Origin: Hsuehochloa calcarea
Lineage: Eukaryota > Streptophyta > Magnoliopsida > Poales > Poaceae
Reading direction: 5' to 3'
Assembly (NCBI GenBank): GCA_036346395.1
Contig: CM070599.1
Span: 25,349,232-25,413,231 of the forward strand
DNA length: 64,000 nucleotides
The position numbers were made by a program, and so were the translations under genes. Shown here in pieces: positions 13,042 to 23,727 of this stretch; within the stretch, counting starts at the first letter, position 1; each line of letters starts with the position of its first letter. Under the pieces are notes generated by a model. The model had not been told where the DNA came from. It saw nothing but the letters and a program-made list of their open reading frames with translations, and did no database searches.

Positions 13042-13386
13042 ATGAACACAGAGGTAATCCGGAGGGCATTAGGCGCGGTAGAAGAGGAGTTCCTGCAGCA
13101 GGTGAGACAAGCGTGATCGAAGCGACCGCAGATGGCGGCCGTGGGCTCCTACTGCTTGCTTGGGGCCATATATGGGGACACGCTGCGCGTGGCCAAACTT
13201 GGCGACTCCCGTGCCATTCTTGCCCGCCGTGTGGTCGGAGGCGGGGTGGCCGTCGCCGAGCGGCTCTCTGCCGACCATGACGAGGCTTCTGAGGAGGTGC
13301 GACGGGAGTTCACGACGCTTCAACTGGATGACAAGCAGATCATGATGCACACCAGGAGTGCGTGGAGAGTGAAGGGCATAGTTCAG
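13042..13386 (+). pseudogene. Protein phosphatase 2C (clade D-like) exon relic
   Basis: One frame reads N-T-E-V-I-R-R-A-L, then E-E-E-F-L, then A-V-G-S-Y-C-L-L-G, then V-A-K-L-G-D-S-R-A-I-L-A, then L-S-A-D-H-D and W-R-V-K-G-I-V-Q. This is the order found in plant clade D PP2Cs, where V-A-N-L-G-D-S-R is the signature segment. A TGA at 13114-13116 interrupts it just before S-K-R-P-Q, where the family reads through. The exon ends at Q followed by a usable donor, GTGAGA (13387), at the family's intron position. The upstream exon with the metal-binding D-G-H-G motif and the downstream exon starting S-R-S-I-G-D were not found. It is a broken single-exon remnant. Confidence 0.75.
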
Positions 13387-13418
13387 GTGAGAGCGCGATG
13401 AGGAAACCCTTGTCTCTA

Positions 13419-13930
13419 ATTAATTTGATGCATCTCTGTGAGAAATTGGGGGTAAAGATCGCTGCCTGGCGATAAAATTTCCGGTTTTGGGTTTCTTATT
13501 GGTGTGCATTCTTAAGAATTTTTTTGGTGTTTTGTTTGCACATTCAGATATGATATAGCAGTACTTGTAATGAAACTGTATATGAAAATACGTGTAGTAG
13601 TAGTTGTACCTAGGCAGAGAAGTGGCTAATGCGGATCTCGATGATGGGGAACGACCCTGCAGACCATCATGCTGATTAATTTGATACATCTCTGTGAGAA
13701 ATTGGGGGTAAAGATCGCCGCCTATTGATAAAATGTATGGTTTTGGGTTTCTTATTTGTGTGTATTCTTAAGATTTTTTTGGTGTTTTGTTTGCACATTA
13801 AGATATGATATAGCAGTACTTGTAATGAAACTGTATCTGAAAATACGTGTTCCTGTGGTTGTACCTAGGCAGAGAAGTGGCAAATGCGGATATCGATTAT
13901 GGGGAACGACCCTACAGACCATCGCGCTCT
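13419..13930 (+). repeat. 256-bp direct tandem duplication
   Basis: 13419-13674 and 13675-13930 are near-identical in order, starting 'taatttgatgcatctctgtg' and 'taatttgatacatctctgtg'. They share 'tttttggtgttttgtttgca', the 'gatatgatatagcagtac' block and 'ggggaacgaccct'. The unit starts about 30 bases after the PP2C exon donor, so it lies in former intron or 3' sequence. The open frames in it are not supported as genes. Confidence 0.9.
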
Positions 13931-14944
13931 TCTCCGTGCGATGCAAGCTCCAGGCCAAGCTGCTCTGTTCCCACCTGAGACTCAACCGCTTGTGCCTCCC
14001 TTGCTTCAACGAGTATAAGGTTTGGCCCCCACAATATCTGCACAATTGTTGATGTCTTTGGTACTGAAAATAGTCGACCCTTATTTTTTTCGACTTAGTA
14101 CGCTCTGGCCTTGCCATGGTGTTTTATCTTGATGTTACCCTTATTGTTGCCAACAAAATGAGGTCCTTTGGAGACCGGATTGAGATGTTTTCCCGCCGGA
14201 TGGATGTTGAAGATGACTGCTCAAGGACTTCATTGACAATGGCAGAATTGTTAGAACCCAGAAGGAGGAGGTTTTGCTGGTGGCTAGAAGCGTGTTCTAA
14301 GGGCTCTTATCAGCCTGCTAGAAAGGAATGCAATTCTGACTCACATCAATCCGGAGTTTATGGTATTGTATTTATGTCTGATCTTTAAGTGAGATCATAG
14401 GCTTATCTTACCCAACGTGTAATACTCAAAACTACATGGACATTTGCTGTATGTTATCCAAAAATTATTCAAATTTAAACGATATGTTAGGTTACCATAC
14501 GAACTGTTTATAGCATATAGGTGAGTGGATGCATGTTTCACAGGTTTGACTAGTATGAATTCCCACATGACTAATATGAATTCTCATTTTTTTTTGGGCA
14601 TGCTCTAATATGTAGTTGATGTTCGGTGAATGGTGCATTTAGGTTTCTATCCTTCAAGTTGTAGATCTCATATAAAATAACAAATTTATCTTCCAAGGAA
14701 ACACATTGATTAACATTTTACTCAATCATTCTAGATATACCGAACTGCTGAAATGAACGTAACTAATGTTTTTTCTCTAGAAAGTTCTTCGACTTTTTTT
14801 AGGGCATAATTTTTCTTTTTGCCTTTGTTGGTTTTGCATAGATGGTTATATGCTACATAGTTAGGAACTATAACCGCTATTATTTTAACATGTTCCCTCG
14901 TTTGCGAATATTGTTACAACCGCTCCGTTTTTTTTTTGTTGTCA
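13931..14944. other. Between PP2C relic and RRM-like relic; unassigned
   Basis: A short frame at 13919-14017 (A-L-L-R-A-M-Q-A-P, then P-L-V-P-P-L-L-Q-R-V) and a 90-codon frame at 14116-14388 are open, but neither matches a family I can name. The rest is AT-rich. These could be further decayed exons of the neighbouring relics. Confidence 0.35.
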
Positions 14945-15075
14945 GCTACAAAGGTTAAGCAGTGTGATGCAGACTATGATGCGACTTTTGACAGTCCAAG
15001 GATTTAAATCTCAAACTTGCCTCCTGATGTAATTGTTGAGGAACTGTAAGAGCTATTTGCAGAAATTGACCAAGT
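14945..15075 (+). pseudogene. Possible RRM-domain exon relic
   Basis: The frame from 14945 reads Y-D-A-T-F-D-S-P-R-I, stop, I-S-N-L-P-P-D-V, then V-E-E-L, stop, E-L-F-A-E-I-D-Q-V-K. The I-S-N-L-P-P-D-V...E-E-L.E-L-F pattern resembles RNP2 and helix 1 of an RNA-recognition motif. Two in-frame stops (15003-15005 and 15046-15048), with no partner exon seen, make this a relic at best. The match is short and could be chance. Confidence 0.3.
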
Positions 15076-15637
15076 AAAGCTTACCTTCTATTGAATTCCT
15101 TAGTATTTAGTGAGCAAGAAATGTACATTTCACGAATGTTTCAGTTGCTGACTTGGTTTCTGTTTTTAGAGTGATTTTTTTTAAGACTGATACATCTAAC
15201 CTTGTGCATTAGAAATCCTAGGAAAAGAGAAACACAGGCTTGCTGACTTGGTTAACACTTCGCGGTGCTTGTCCTGTAATACGAAGACTTTCCTATATAT
15301 GCTCATACACTACGCAGCAACTAAGCTCGCTATGCTTCTTGCGTACAATTTGTTATCAATTTCGGATTAAATAATCTCCCCTTTTATCTGGCATGACCTT
15401 GCAGATGAAAACTGCCCAATTGTTTAGATCGTTTATTATTGTACCTTAAACTGGCTTTATGCAATCATATTATACATATCTTAGTCTAGCTTCATTCCCT
15501 ATGACATCACATGATGATGAAGGGAGGAACAAATAAGCTCCCTTTCTTATGACATAGTATATGTTCTTTCCTTTTTCTTCTCCTCTCATCTTGTTGTTGG
15601 GCATTTCTTGATTCTCGAGACCGATGCTTGCGTTGCG

Positions 15638-16048
15638 TCACTGCGCCGCGACGGTGCGGGAGGACGAGGACGGCACGGCCGGCGGCGGTGCGGCTGCAGT
15701 GGCTGGGGAAGGAGTGGAGGTGGGGTGGTGGCCGTGGCCATGGCTGTTGTGGCTGTGGCCGTGCGAGCTGCTGCGGTGGAGCCGGCACTTGAATGAACCA
15801 GCGTGCGTGGCCGGCGCGCAGACGCACTTGGGCCCGGCGCCGTGGCCGCCGCCGAACGAAGCGGACGCTGCCGACGACCAGCTCGTCCGCATCGTCTTAG
15901 GCGACGCCGCCGCGCCGGTCGGCGTCGTGCTGCTGCTGTGGTGGCCGTGGCCGTGGAACCTGCCCTCCTCCCCCGTAGTGTCCACGTAGTTGGACGCCAT
16001 TAGTCCCGCCTCGTGTGCCCTTTCCTGTCTCTGCGCAGCCGTCATCAA
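15638..16048 (-). CDS. Serine-rich protein-related (C-x-C...H-x-G-S-F-K-C-R-L-H-R family)
   Basis: Single uninterrupted frame of 136 codons. The diagnostic segment K-C-V-C-A-P-A-T-H-A-G-S-F-K-C-R-L-H-R lies near residues 77-95. It matches the conserved core of plant serine-rich protein-related proteins, a small family of unknown biochemical function. Before it is a serine/alanine/glycine stretch, and after it a His/Ser/Gly run (H-G-H-S-H repeats) and a Pro/Ala/Ser tail, all predicted disordered. No signal peptide or membrane segment is seen. Three methionines are possible starts (residues 1, 2 and 17); residue 17 (M-A-S-N-Y, ATG at 15998-16000) fits family N-termini best. The local sequence is GC-rich, like a grass gene, and isolated in AT-rich DNA. 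A TATA-like site lies about 400 bp upstream. Confidence 0.72.
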   Translation of the reverse strand: MMTAAQRQERAHEAGLMASNYVDTTGEEGRFHGHGHHSSSTTPTGAAASPKTMRTSWSSAASASFGGGHGAGPKCVCAPATHAGSFKCRLHRSSSHGHSHNSHGHGHHPTSTPSPATAAAPPPAVPSSSSRTVAAQ

Positions 16049-16447
16049 AAGGATGGTTTTAATGAGCGAGTAAATACAAGATCTTTTTTACCAGAATTAA
16101 ATACTAATAAGACTAAACCTTTCATTAGACGAAACAAATCTGATTTAATGACACAAGAACTGCTGCTTAGCCCACAGAGAACATGCTACCAGCCGTCCTT
16201 TGCCCAACAACTTTTTTTTAGGACTTTATCAACAACTCACCCAGTTGGTGATCAGTTTTAGGTTAGTACACCAGAATAGAACTTGACCTAGGTAGGAGTT
16301 GAAGAATGGAAAGGAGATTTTGCAGCGATGGCACCTAGGTGCTTAAGCTTACCAGAAGGGAAAACTGCGGACGGGCAGGACGAGTTGCGTGGAGGGAGAC
16401 GAGGTGCCCAGAGCGGCAAACTGGGTTACCTTAGCGAATACCCCTCG

Positions 16448-16455
16448 CTTTATAG
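16448..16455 (-). promoter_or_regulatory. TATA-like box upstream of the serine-rich gene
   Basis: CTATAAAG on the minus strand, in the context 'taccctataaagcgagg'. It is about 400 bp upstream of the first ATG, which implies a long leader or an intron in it. No other TATA nearer the gene was seen. Confidence 0.4.
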
Positions 16456-19400
16456 GGTAGGCCTGCCCGCGGGCAGGACGGACCTCTGCCCGGGATTCCT
16501 CCCGCACCCCCAATCCGTCGGTCCTCGGTGGGCAGTTTTGTCATCTGGAAGCAAAAGCAAAAGCAAAAGCAAAGCAAAGTTGTTACTGCGTTTACTAGTG
16601 GTAAAATCCCGTCCGTGGGGAGTGAAGCCGTGCCCTCGTCGCGGCACGCCCCGTCCCAGCAGCATTTACTGAAATATATATATAAAGATAACATCTTCAA
16701 TAAGTTATTTATAGTAAATTGCCTCTAACATTTATACTAAATTTATAATATTCTCACTCCTTCACTTTCTCTCACTGTCGACGATCAAATCACCGAACTT
16801 ACGAGTATATAAAAAGAAAGAAAAAAAATGACACGTATCTCCTGATAAGGAATGAGGCTGTTTTTTATTGATATGAACTGACTGTTACAAAGTGTATCTG
16901 TAATCTAGACCAAAGACTAACTCCTCTAACACTGGAGCACAATGCTTGCTACGGCTTTACGATCTAATCGACTGACTATCTTTTGAGAGTGATTCCAGTC
17001 GATGATTCTCTTCGGTCTCTCCCTCTCCTCCTTCCACGGTCCTCCTTATGTAGTTGATGAAACGTTGGCAGTTGTCCCTTGGAGAGACGTCTGTTGAGAA
17101 GTGGCGCGTCTGGTAGGAGAGAGGCGTCAGTTGACAATGTATCAACTGTTGTGCGGTTATATGTCAATGAGTCATGTAACCGTACTCCAGTGTCGTAGCG
17201 TCGCGTGGTATGAAATATATAGCATATGTTCCATTCGTCACACGGTAAAGTACATGTCTGGTCTTAGATCTAGACACCAGTTCAAAATCTTATGAGCATT
17301 TGACTGATCGGAGACTAGGTTTGGAATCATGTCCAACCAGATTGAGTATTATGTAACCTCTGGAATTCTTACGACCAGTGAGGTTGTTAGTCTTAGGAGT
17401 TACGACCATGAAGACATATGGTCTCTATATAATAAATAATAAATAGATGTTTTAATCCCTATCATTCACATACACTGGTTGTTTTGTTTTGTTTATGTGT
17501 ACATATAGTTGTTTAGGAAAAGACGACTTTCTTTCTCTCTCTTTTATCTAGTATTTTATTGATATGAAAGGACTAATCCACAGTCAACATGATATTATTT
17601 GCGGTGCCTTTAATCGTTTAGGTGGGTTTTTGCGTGAAAACAACGGTGTTTTCTTTTGATGGCGCAAGGAAAACAATGGGAAAGGGTATGGTTGGGTTTG
17701 GCGGTTTGCGCAGCTGGCCCGATCACGTCGGTTGCGCGCAAACGGATTTGCCTCCGTCCTCGGGGTTGGAAGGAGCCTTGCCATGCTAGGCTTGATTATG
17801 CCCAACTCGCGCGTGCCGATTTTACACCTTCTGAATCTTACTTCATAAATAGAGCATTATCATTATATGATGATTATAATAAAGAGTTCTACACTCTTGC
17901 TCTCTCTCATCTTGTATCTTGTGTTTATATTCTTATATGATTGATCTACGCCAACAACGACACGATGACTACCGAAATTCAACGACAAGCAAGATAAGAG
18001 CAGCGCGTGGCCAGTGGCGTCTCGCGCGCGCGTGGTGCGGGGCGCCCAAACTCTTCCCACCTCGCCAAGGATCCAAACAAAGGAAACCAAGGCGGCGAAG
18101 CAACTGCACGGCAGCAGCCTGTGGCGCGCGCGTCGCGCCGAGGATAAGATTTTCCCCCGCGAACGTGCTACGGCACGATCGGTTTTGGGAGATTCGCAGC
18201 GATATCTGCATGCGTGGGTGTTGTATAGTGCCGTAGCGAGCGTTTCCGATTCGATCGGCGACTTCTTACGCGCCGCGCCAACGAAGATTTCAACGTCAAC
18301 TGGTGCGTCGCTCGCTCGCTCGCTTGTTCACCTTGCAACTCCAAGCTAGGCCAGGGGGAATCGCAGGGCCGCACGCGTCCGTGGCCCTGGCCGTGTTGGG
18401 CTACGTCCGACGCGACGGGACCTGATAGGTGCCGGACGAGGACACTTCTCCGTGTAGAGTTAAAACATATAATATTCTTGCATCGCGTGTGAACTGTGAG
18501 CTCCTCCATGTCGGATAATTGCTGCCGTTTCCTGGTTTTTTTATATATATAACTTCGCTCGCAGCCAGGGAAAATATTAAATACAACTACTCTGCTGCAC
18601 AATATACTGTTGGATGATGAGGTATACTGTAACAAATTTATGCACCATGTTGACCAGAATTCAGAGGAGGCCATGCCACGCAATGCATGGTGCGCCACAT
18701 CGACAGCACATCCAGAGGATTCCTGAGCCATCCTGCTGGGAGACCAGGACTCATAAGTCATCCATCACTCGGCAGTCCATTCGTTTTAGGTACTGTTCCC
18801 TTTGATCCAAAGTCACCGAAACAAAGTGTCAACACCTTAACCCCACTACGACCAAAACTCTTATCTCTTTCGCATCGGCCTGCATTATTAGCCCCGGGCC
18901 CATTCGCCAGAATGTTCTCCCATGTCGACATGGTGCAACAGCTTCTGCGATCTGCTACTCTTTTCTCCTTGCACACCTCCCTCGCCTTGTCACAGCTCAT
19001 TTTTAACTTTCGTCAAAAGCAATCGTCTCCGTCTTGTAAAGAACGCCAATTATTTGCCTCCTTGACAATTACAGTACAGTAAGTGTTTCTCTTTGCTTCA
19101 CCCCGGTGTATTATCAAGTGGTGTCCCCTGCAAGCCTGCAAAAGGTACATGCATTTTGGATAAGTGCGCCAAACAAATCGACCAAGTCAAACTGAACGGG
19201 AGGATACTTTACGAAAAGGAGATGTGGTAATTATTCTCCTAATCAAAGATTTTGAACGGTAGCTTGAGATGTGCGTATACGGAGTGGAGTACTTGTTTCT
19301 TCGGCATAGTAGGTCAGAGAAATAGGTGCGAAGTTTACGAGACGTGAGGACAAAATATCATTTCCGATACTTGGGAGTGCTAATTTAAGGTTGTTTAACT

Positions 19401-20700
19401 TACCACTCTTGACATGAACAAATAAGAATCTTATCGAGAGAGAGAGAGAGAGAGACGCAGCAGGAAATACGTGCTATCACAGTAACTTGGCTAATATTGC
19501 AATTACATCGTCGCCACATGCTCAGGGAAAATTTAGTTTTCGATCACACTACTTATGGATAAGCAAATAAGTTAGACCCGAGCGCTCCCGTGTGGTTCCT
19601 GAAGGTTTGCAGGCAGCTCTAAGCTGTTTCGTTCATCATTCCAGTCTCTTCTCTGCGTTGTTCTCGTTGGGACATCAGCTTTTTTAACATAAGCATCTCA
19701 TTCCCCAGAGTCAACAGTCAGGACTGAGGACTACTTGCGCTGAAATTTCCCCTGGTTGAAGAAAATATCTTCTGTTCATATATGATGGGAAACGCCCTCC
19801 TAACATTGCTTTAGGTGTTCAGACCTATGGATCATTCGTTGGAATCTGTTGCTGCCTTTGCCATTCTTGAAGCAAGCAAACGATGCTTTCGACAGTGTAG
19901 TGGTTCATACGAAAGCTGATTACGACGTAAATTCATCATTTGTTTCGTTATTAGGACAGCCCATTATGAGGGCCTGGTCCAGCCCAAGAGAGACTTCTAG
20001 CTTCCGTGTGTTTCAAGCCGTGAGCTAGAGATTGGGCCATCTGGGCCTTCCTGTGTGGGCTTCATAGGGTGGTGCCCATGCGTGGCCCATGTTGATAGAG
20101 CTAAGAGCCTTTCTCGTTTTCTTTTCGATTTCTCCCTGTACTCCGTAAGAGCCAACTGTGTATTATTGTGATTTTCTTGAAAGATTTGGACATTCCTTTT
20201 CAGGCCATTTAGTTTCGTCATCTTTAAACGAACACGAGCAATCTCTTTTCTTTTTGTCCAGCTAGCTAGGGCATGATAGCCAGCAGGCCGCAACATTTAG
20301 CTCAGCCTTTAACGGGCCTTCGTTTTCTGAAAGTTTGGTCTGTTTGGGCTGAAGATCCCATCAAAAAGACGTCCGGAAACTCAGTATCTGCAGAGGAGTT
20401 CGTTCCCCTAGTAAAGAACTTGATCAGCAGAGACACATATCCCTTGATTAATCGAAACGAAATTATGCAGAGAGGATCAACTACCAAGTGCGAGACATCA
20501 AACATAGATTCCTAAAGACATTTTCCCTTGCATATGTCCCTTTATTGATTATTAGCATCCAGTATGCATGTATGTATCCAATTTATCCGTAATCCAAGGG
20601 AACACAAGAACACAGCATGCACACATGTACGATGTATAGTCTACAGCTTGCAAGAAGAACAATTCTGACGATTGGTATCTATACCCCTTGATTGATTGGT
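16456..20700. other. Intergenic, no gene recognised; simple repeats
   Basis: No domain-bearing frame was found on either strand. An (AAAAGC)n run lies at 16549-16579 and a (GA)n microsatellite at 19436-19455. The phrase 'tttattgatatgaa' occurs near 16866 and 17557, possibly edges of decayed transposon sequence. GC-rich patches (17990-18420, 18640-19030) give overlapping frames of up to 197 codons on both strands without motifs. Confidence 0.5.
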
Positions 20701-21866
20701 TCACTGCACGAGGAACCCCCTGGCGATGCGGCCGTCGGCGCCCTGCGGGAAGAACCCGCCGGCCTGGGAGGGGTTGCCTGTGCCGTACACGACACCGAGG
20801 ATCTCCTCGGGCGTGCGGTCGTAGGCCAGCGAGAAGCGGTCGCCAGCGATGATGTTCCCCACGGTCTGCCCCTCGGGCCCCTGCCCCGGTGCCACCACCA
20901 GCCCCTCGTCCTTCACCCCGTTCCTGCCCAGCGCGTTCCGCAGCTCGGAGATGTGGGCCGTCAGCTCCGCCACCCCGACGCCGTAGCTCGCCACCCGCGA
21001 CAGCCCGCGCTCGTACAGCAGCGCCCGGATCACCGCGTCCTGTGCCGACTCCACGCCCAGCAGCCCCGCCACCAGCTGCAATTTATATTGACCGTTCAGC
21101 CGTCACGGCACAACAGGAGCCATGACATGTGCATGCATGCAGTGGGTGTGGCAAACGATGAGCAGAGTGCTCATGCGAGATGTGCGCACCTTCCTGGCCT
21201 GAGGGGTGAGGAGCATGGGGTTGGCGCCGACGTAGCCGGTGAGGCCGACGTAGGGGATGATGTAGGAGGCGATAAGGAAGTTGAGGCTGTTCTCGTAGGG
21301 GTTGAAGGTTGGGTCCAGCGTCGTGTTCATCGCCTGCTCCACGATCTTGCCGAAGTTGGCCGCACTTATGTCCAGCTGCGGCCGCGGGAACCCCCTCACG
21401 TTCTGCTTGATCGCCCTGCACACGTACGCACAGTCGATGCTCACACGCTACTTCTCGATCTGGTTGCAAGTTTCGAGAGATATCGATCGAATTGTGAGGT
21501 TATTACGTACCTGAGGTGGCCGACTTCTTGGTAGCAGAACTGCAAGGCGACGTCGCGGACGAAGGGGGTGAGGGCGGCGGTCTGGCCGCCGACGGGGGGC
21601 GGCCCACCGCCGGCGAGGTTGACGTCGATGCCGTCGAGGCCGTAGCCCAGGGCCGACCAGCAGAAGAACTCCGCCTCCAGGTACTCCAGGTTCAGCGGGA
21701 ACTCCAGCAGGTCCACGTCCGACTGCGGCAGCAGCGTGCCGGCACCGCCGTAGAACCCACGGTACCGCGCCCACTCGTTGTCCATGTCCTGCGCCCGGCC
21801 AACGCCGCCGCAGAGCACAACCACCACCACCGTGGCGAACACGACGAAGGTGGCTGGTGCAGCCAT
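20701..21866 (-). CDS. Desiccation-related protein PCC13-62-like, ferritin-like fold, three exons
   Basis: Exons on the minus strand are 21511-21866, 21190-21415 and 20701-21075, giving 318 residues; introns start GTACGT and GTGCGC and end GTGTGCAG and AATTGCAG. The start is the ATG at 21864-21866 (M-A-A-P-A-T). Residues 1-25 are a hydrophobic signal peptide ending G-R-A before Q-D-M. The mature region carries F-P-L-N-L-E-Y-L-E-A-E-F-F and Y-Q-E-V-G-H-L, the helix segments with acidic residues of the ferritin-like domain, then a conserved C-terminal part. The original PCC13-62 of the resurrection plant Craterostigma is a similar-sized protein induced by drying. The product is probably secreted or cell-wall targeted; its biochemical role is unknown. 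A long open frame on the opposite strand is a shadow of its GC-rich codons. Confidence 0.93.
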
Positions 21867-22018
21867 GGTTACTTGTGCCAAAGTGTCACGAGTACGTCGC
21901 GACTAGTGTACACACGCCGCGATAAACTACTATAGCTAACACCAGCTGATCAGTCTGCAGGTTTGAGCTAGTGACTTGTGTGTGTGTGCGCAGTGTTCGT
22001 CTCTCGGGATCGGTGCAC

Positions 22019-22026
22019 GTATATAG
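22019..22026 (-). promoter_or_regulatory. TATA box of the PCC13-62-like gene
   Basis: CTATATAC on the minus strand (plus 'gtatatag'), about 155 bp upstream of the ATG. The leader would be roughly 120-130 nt. Confidence 0.65.
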
Positions 22027-22035
22027 GCGGTGCGG

Positions 22036-22072
22036 CACGTGCGGATGGCGGTGACGAGTGGCGTGTGACGTG
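22036..22072 (-). promoter_or_regulatory. G-box/ABRE-type ACGTG elements
   Basis: A palindromic CACGTG lies at 22036-22041, and an ACGTG core (minus strand context CCCACGTCAC) at 22068-22072, just upstream of the TATA box. A third ACGT (GCACGTATA) overlaps the TATA region. Paired ACGTG elements near the promoter are typical of abscisic-acid-responsive genes, which fits a desiccation-related product. Regulation is inferred, not shown. Confidence 0.5.
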
Positions 22073-22230
22073 GGCGTGTAGGGAAAAGGTGGGGGCGACG
22101 CGCCAAGGGTGTGGCGTCCGGGGGAGTACGTGTAGCGTTGTTTAAACGCCCGGTCAATTTTCTTCTTTTGTCTCGGAGTTTGAGTCGCTCGTGCATTTTG
22201 TGTGGTTTTCTTGCGACGTGCAAATAACCT

Positions 22231-23727
22231 TGTTGGTGATAATATGTAGCTATATTTATAAGTTATAGATTAAATGTTATTATATTTTTTAGATGAATTA
22301 TGACTTATTGGTGAAGCTCTGTAACTTATATGATGTTATTCTAAATGTATGATTGGTCGGATGTCATTGGTTGAAACACTAGTGACTTATCGACCAGCAC
22401 ATATATTGATTGATAATCATATTTCACCGGTCATAGATATAAAGATATTAAATCAATAATATGAATACATGTTAGAGAACATAGTGTTAGAGATTGTTAT
22501 GATTTTATGTGTCATTAGTTGGCTCAAGCAATGACGATGTATAATCCTTATACCTGATATCAGTATGGTTTTCTACATGTGTAATAGTACACTTAGGGGT
22601 TGTCAAACGTTACTCCGTAGCTAGGTGGTTATAAAGGTAACTTTCAGATATGGTATAAAACATGCGGAGGGATATGACTGGTTGGATATGAAATTTGTCC
22701 CTCCTAACATAACAGGAGAGATATCTCTGGTCCCTCGATGTTGTTGGATAAAGAAAGTGCATAGTTGTGTCACTAGTGGTCTAAGAGTCGAATGAAGTTA
22801 TCCGTCACTCGATCGAGAAAGTATTGAACAATCCATGAATAACAAAATATCTCACTTGGAGTTCAACCAGATATCGTGAGGCAAAGGAAGAATATGCAAG
22901 CAGGTCATTCAGTCTGACTAGATATGAACTGGTCGTATGGAGATACATGACTGATCGTAAACTGGCCGTGGACATGATCACTAACTGGTCGTAAGGAGTT
23001 ACGAGCTGGTCGTAACTAAATATGAACTGGTCGTATGGAGATGTGAGCTGACCATAAGTGATAAGGACCCGGTCGCAGATCATATTGCATAAGGTTCGTT
23101 CGATATAACATTTATGTGTATTCGGGAATCATTATGTCCTACTAGGAACCGCTAACAACTCGTGGTTGAAAAGGAGTTTCTGAGTCAAAACCGATTACAC
23201 ATGAACCTACATGGTTGCACACTTGACGAGTTGGAACAAACGAGTTCAGATAGGATCCGTCATGAACTCTTTTATAACGGGATGCACGGGGTTGTTGGGA
23301 CGTGTGTGAGTTGCTTCACCAAAACCCTAGCCGCCATCTTCTCAAAGCCATACCGTGCGCGCTGGTGCTAGCACACTGGCGTACGACGTTCCACCCCTAG
23401 ACGTATGGATATTGTAAAGGCGCTGTTGCGCTGATCGATAATGATCCACAACCTATGCAAGGAACGCCATAGGTTGTTAGAGGTGACGATCGGTCCGAGG
23501 ACGTTGGACGATCGACTAAGACCACTTCATCCAAGCTCTCGACGTTAAATCAGACTACTTCAACTCTTATTCCGCTGCACTGAACGCGAGTGTTACATCA
23601 GACTACTTCAACTCTTCTTCTGCTGCACTGAACGTTTAATGGTAATGATTTATAATCTCCTGCTTGCATGATTTCCTGATTTATATGATAGGATTTTTGA
23701 TTACTAGGTCCACCCGTATTCCTTAAA
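22231..23727 (+). mobile_element. Decayed solo LTR of the element A family
   Basis: It starts TGTTGGTGAT and shares the order of blocks with the element A LTR: 'ttatatgatgtt', 'tcaatatgaa' equivalents, 'caagcaatgatgatg' equivalents, the 'gaccggtcg' hairpin units (22915-23070), and the closing 'cttgcatgat...cccgtat'. The expected CCAACA end has decayed (near 23722-23727), and no clear target duplication is visible. It lies 365 bp upstream of the PCC13-62-like start codon, beyond its promoter. Confidence 0.75.
23549..23644 (+). repeat. 48-bp tandem repeat, two copies, at the LTR 3' end
   Basis: 'atcagactacttcaactctt' occurs at 23549 and 23597, each followed by 'ctgcactgaacg'. The element A LTR has a single copy of this segment. 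Confidence 0.75.

Noticed and set aside
13752..14117. 121-codon minus-strand frame
   Set aside because: It spans the border of the 256-bp tandem duplication and shows no domain.
15624..15989. 121-codon plus-strand frame over the serine-rich gene
   Set aside because: Valine/tryptophan-rich shadow of the His/Ser/Gly codons of the real minus-strand gene.
18168..18761. 197-codon minus-strand frame
   Set aside because: No domain, no supporting splice or promoter pattern, and competing open frames on the other strand.
20692..21534. 280-codon open frame on the plus strand
   Set aside because: Antisense shadow of the PCC13-62-like exons; high GC at third positions keeps the opposite strand open, and it crosses the exon-intron borders of the real gene.
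22231..22235. AACCT as target duplication of the solo LTR at 22231
   Set aside because: The 3' end has decayed and the following bases (AACCG at best) match imperfectly and only with a shifted boundary.
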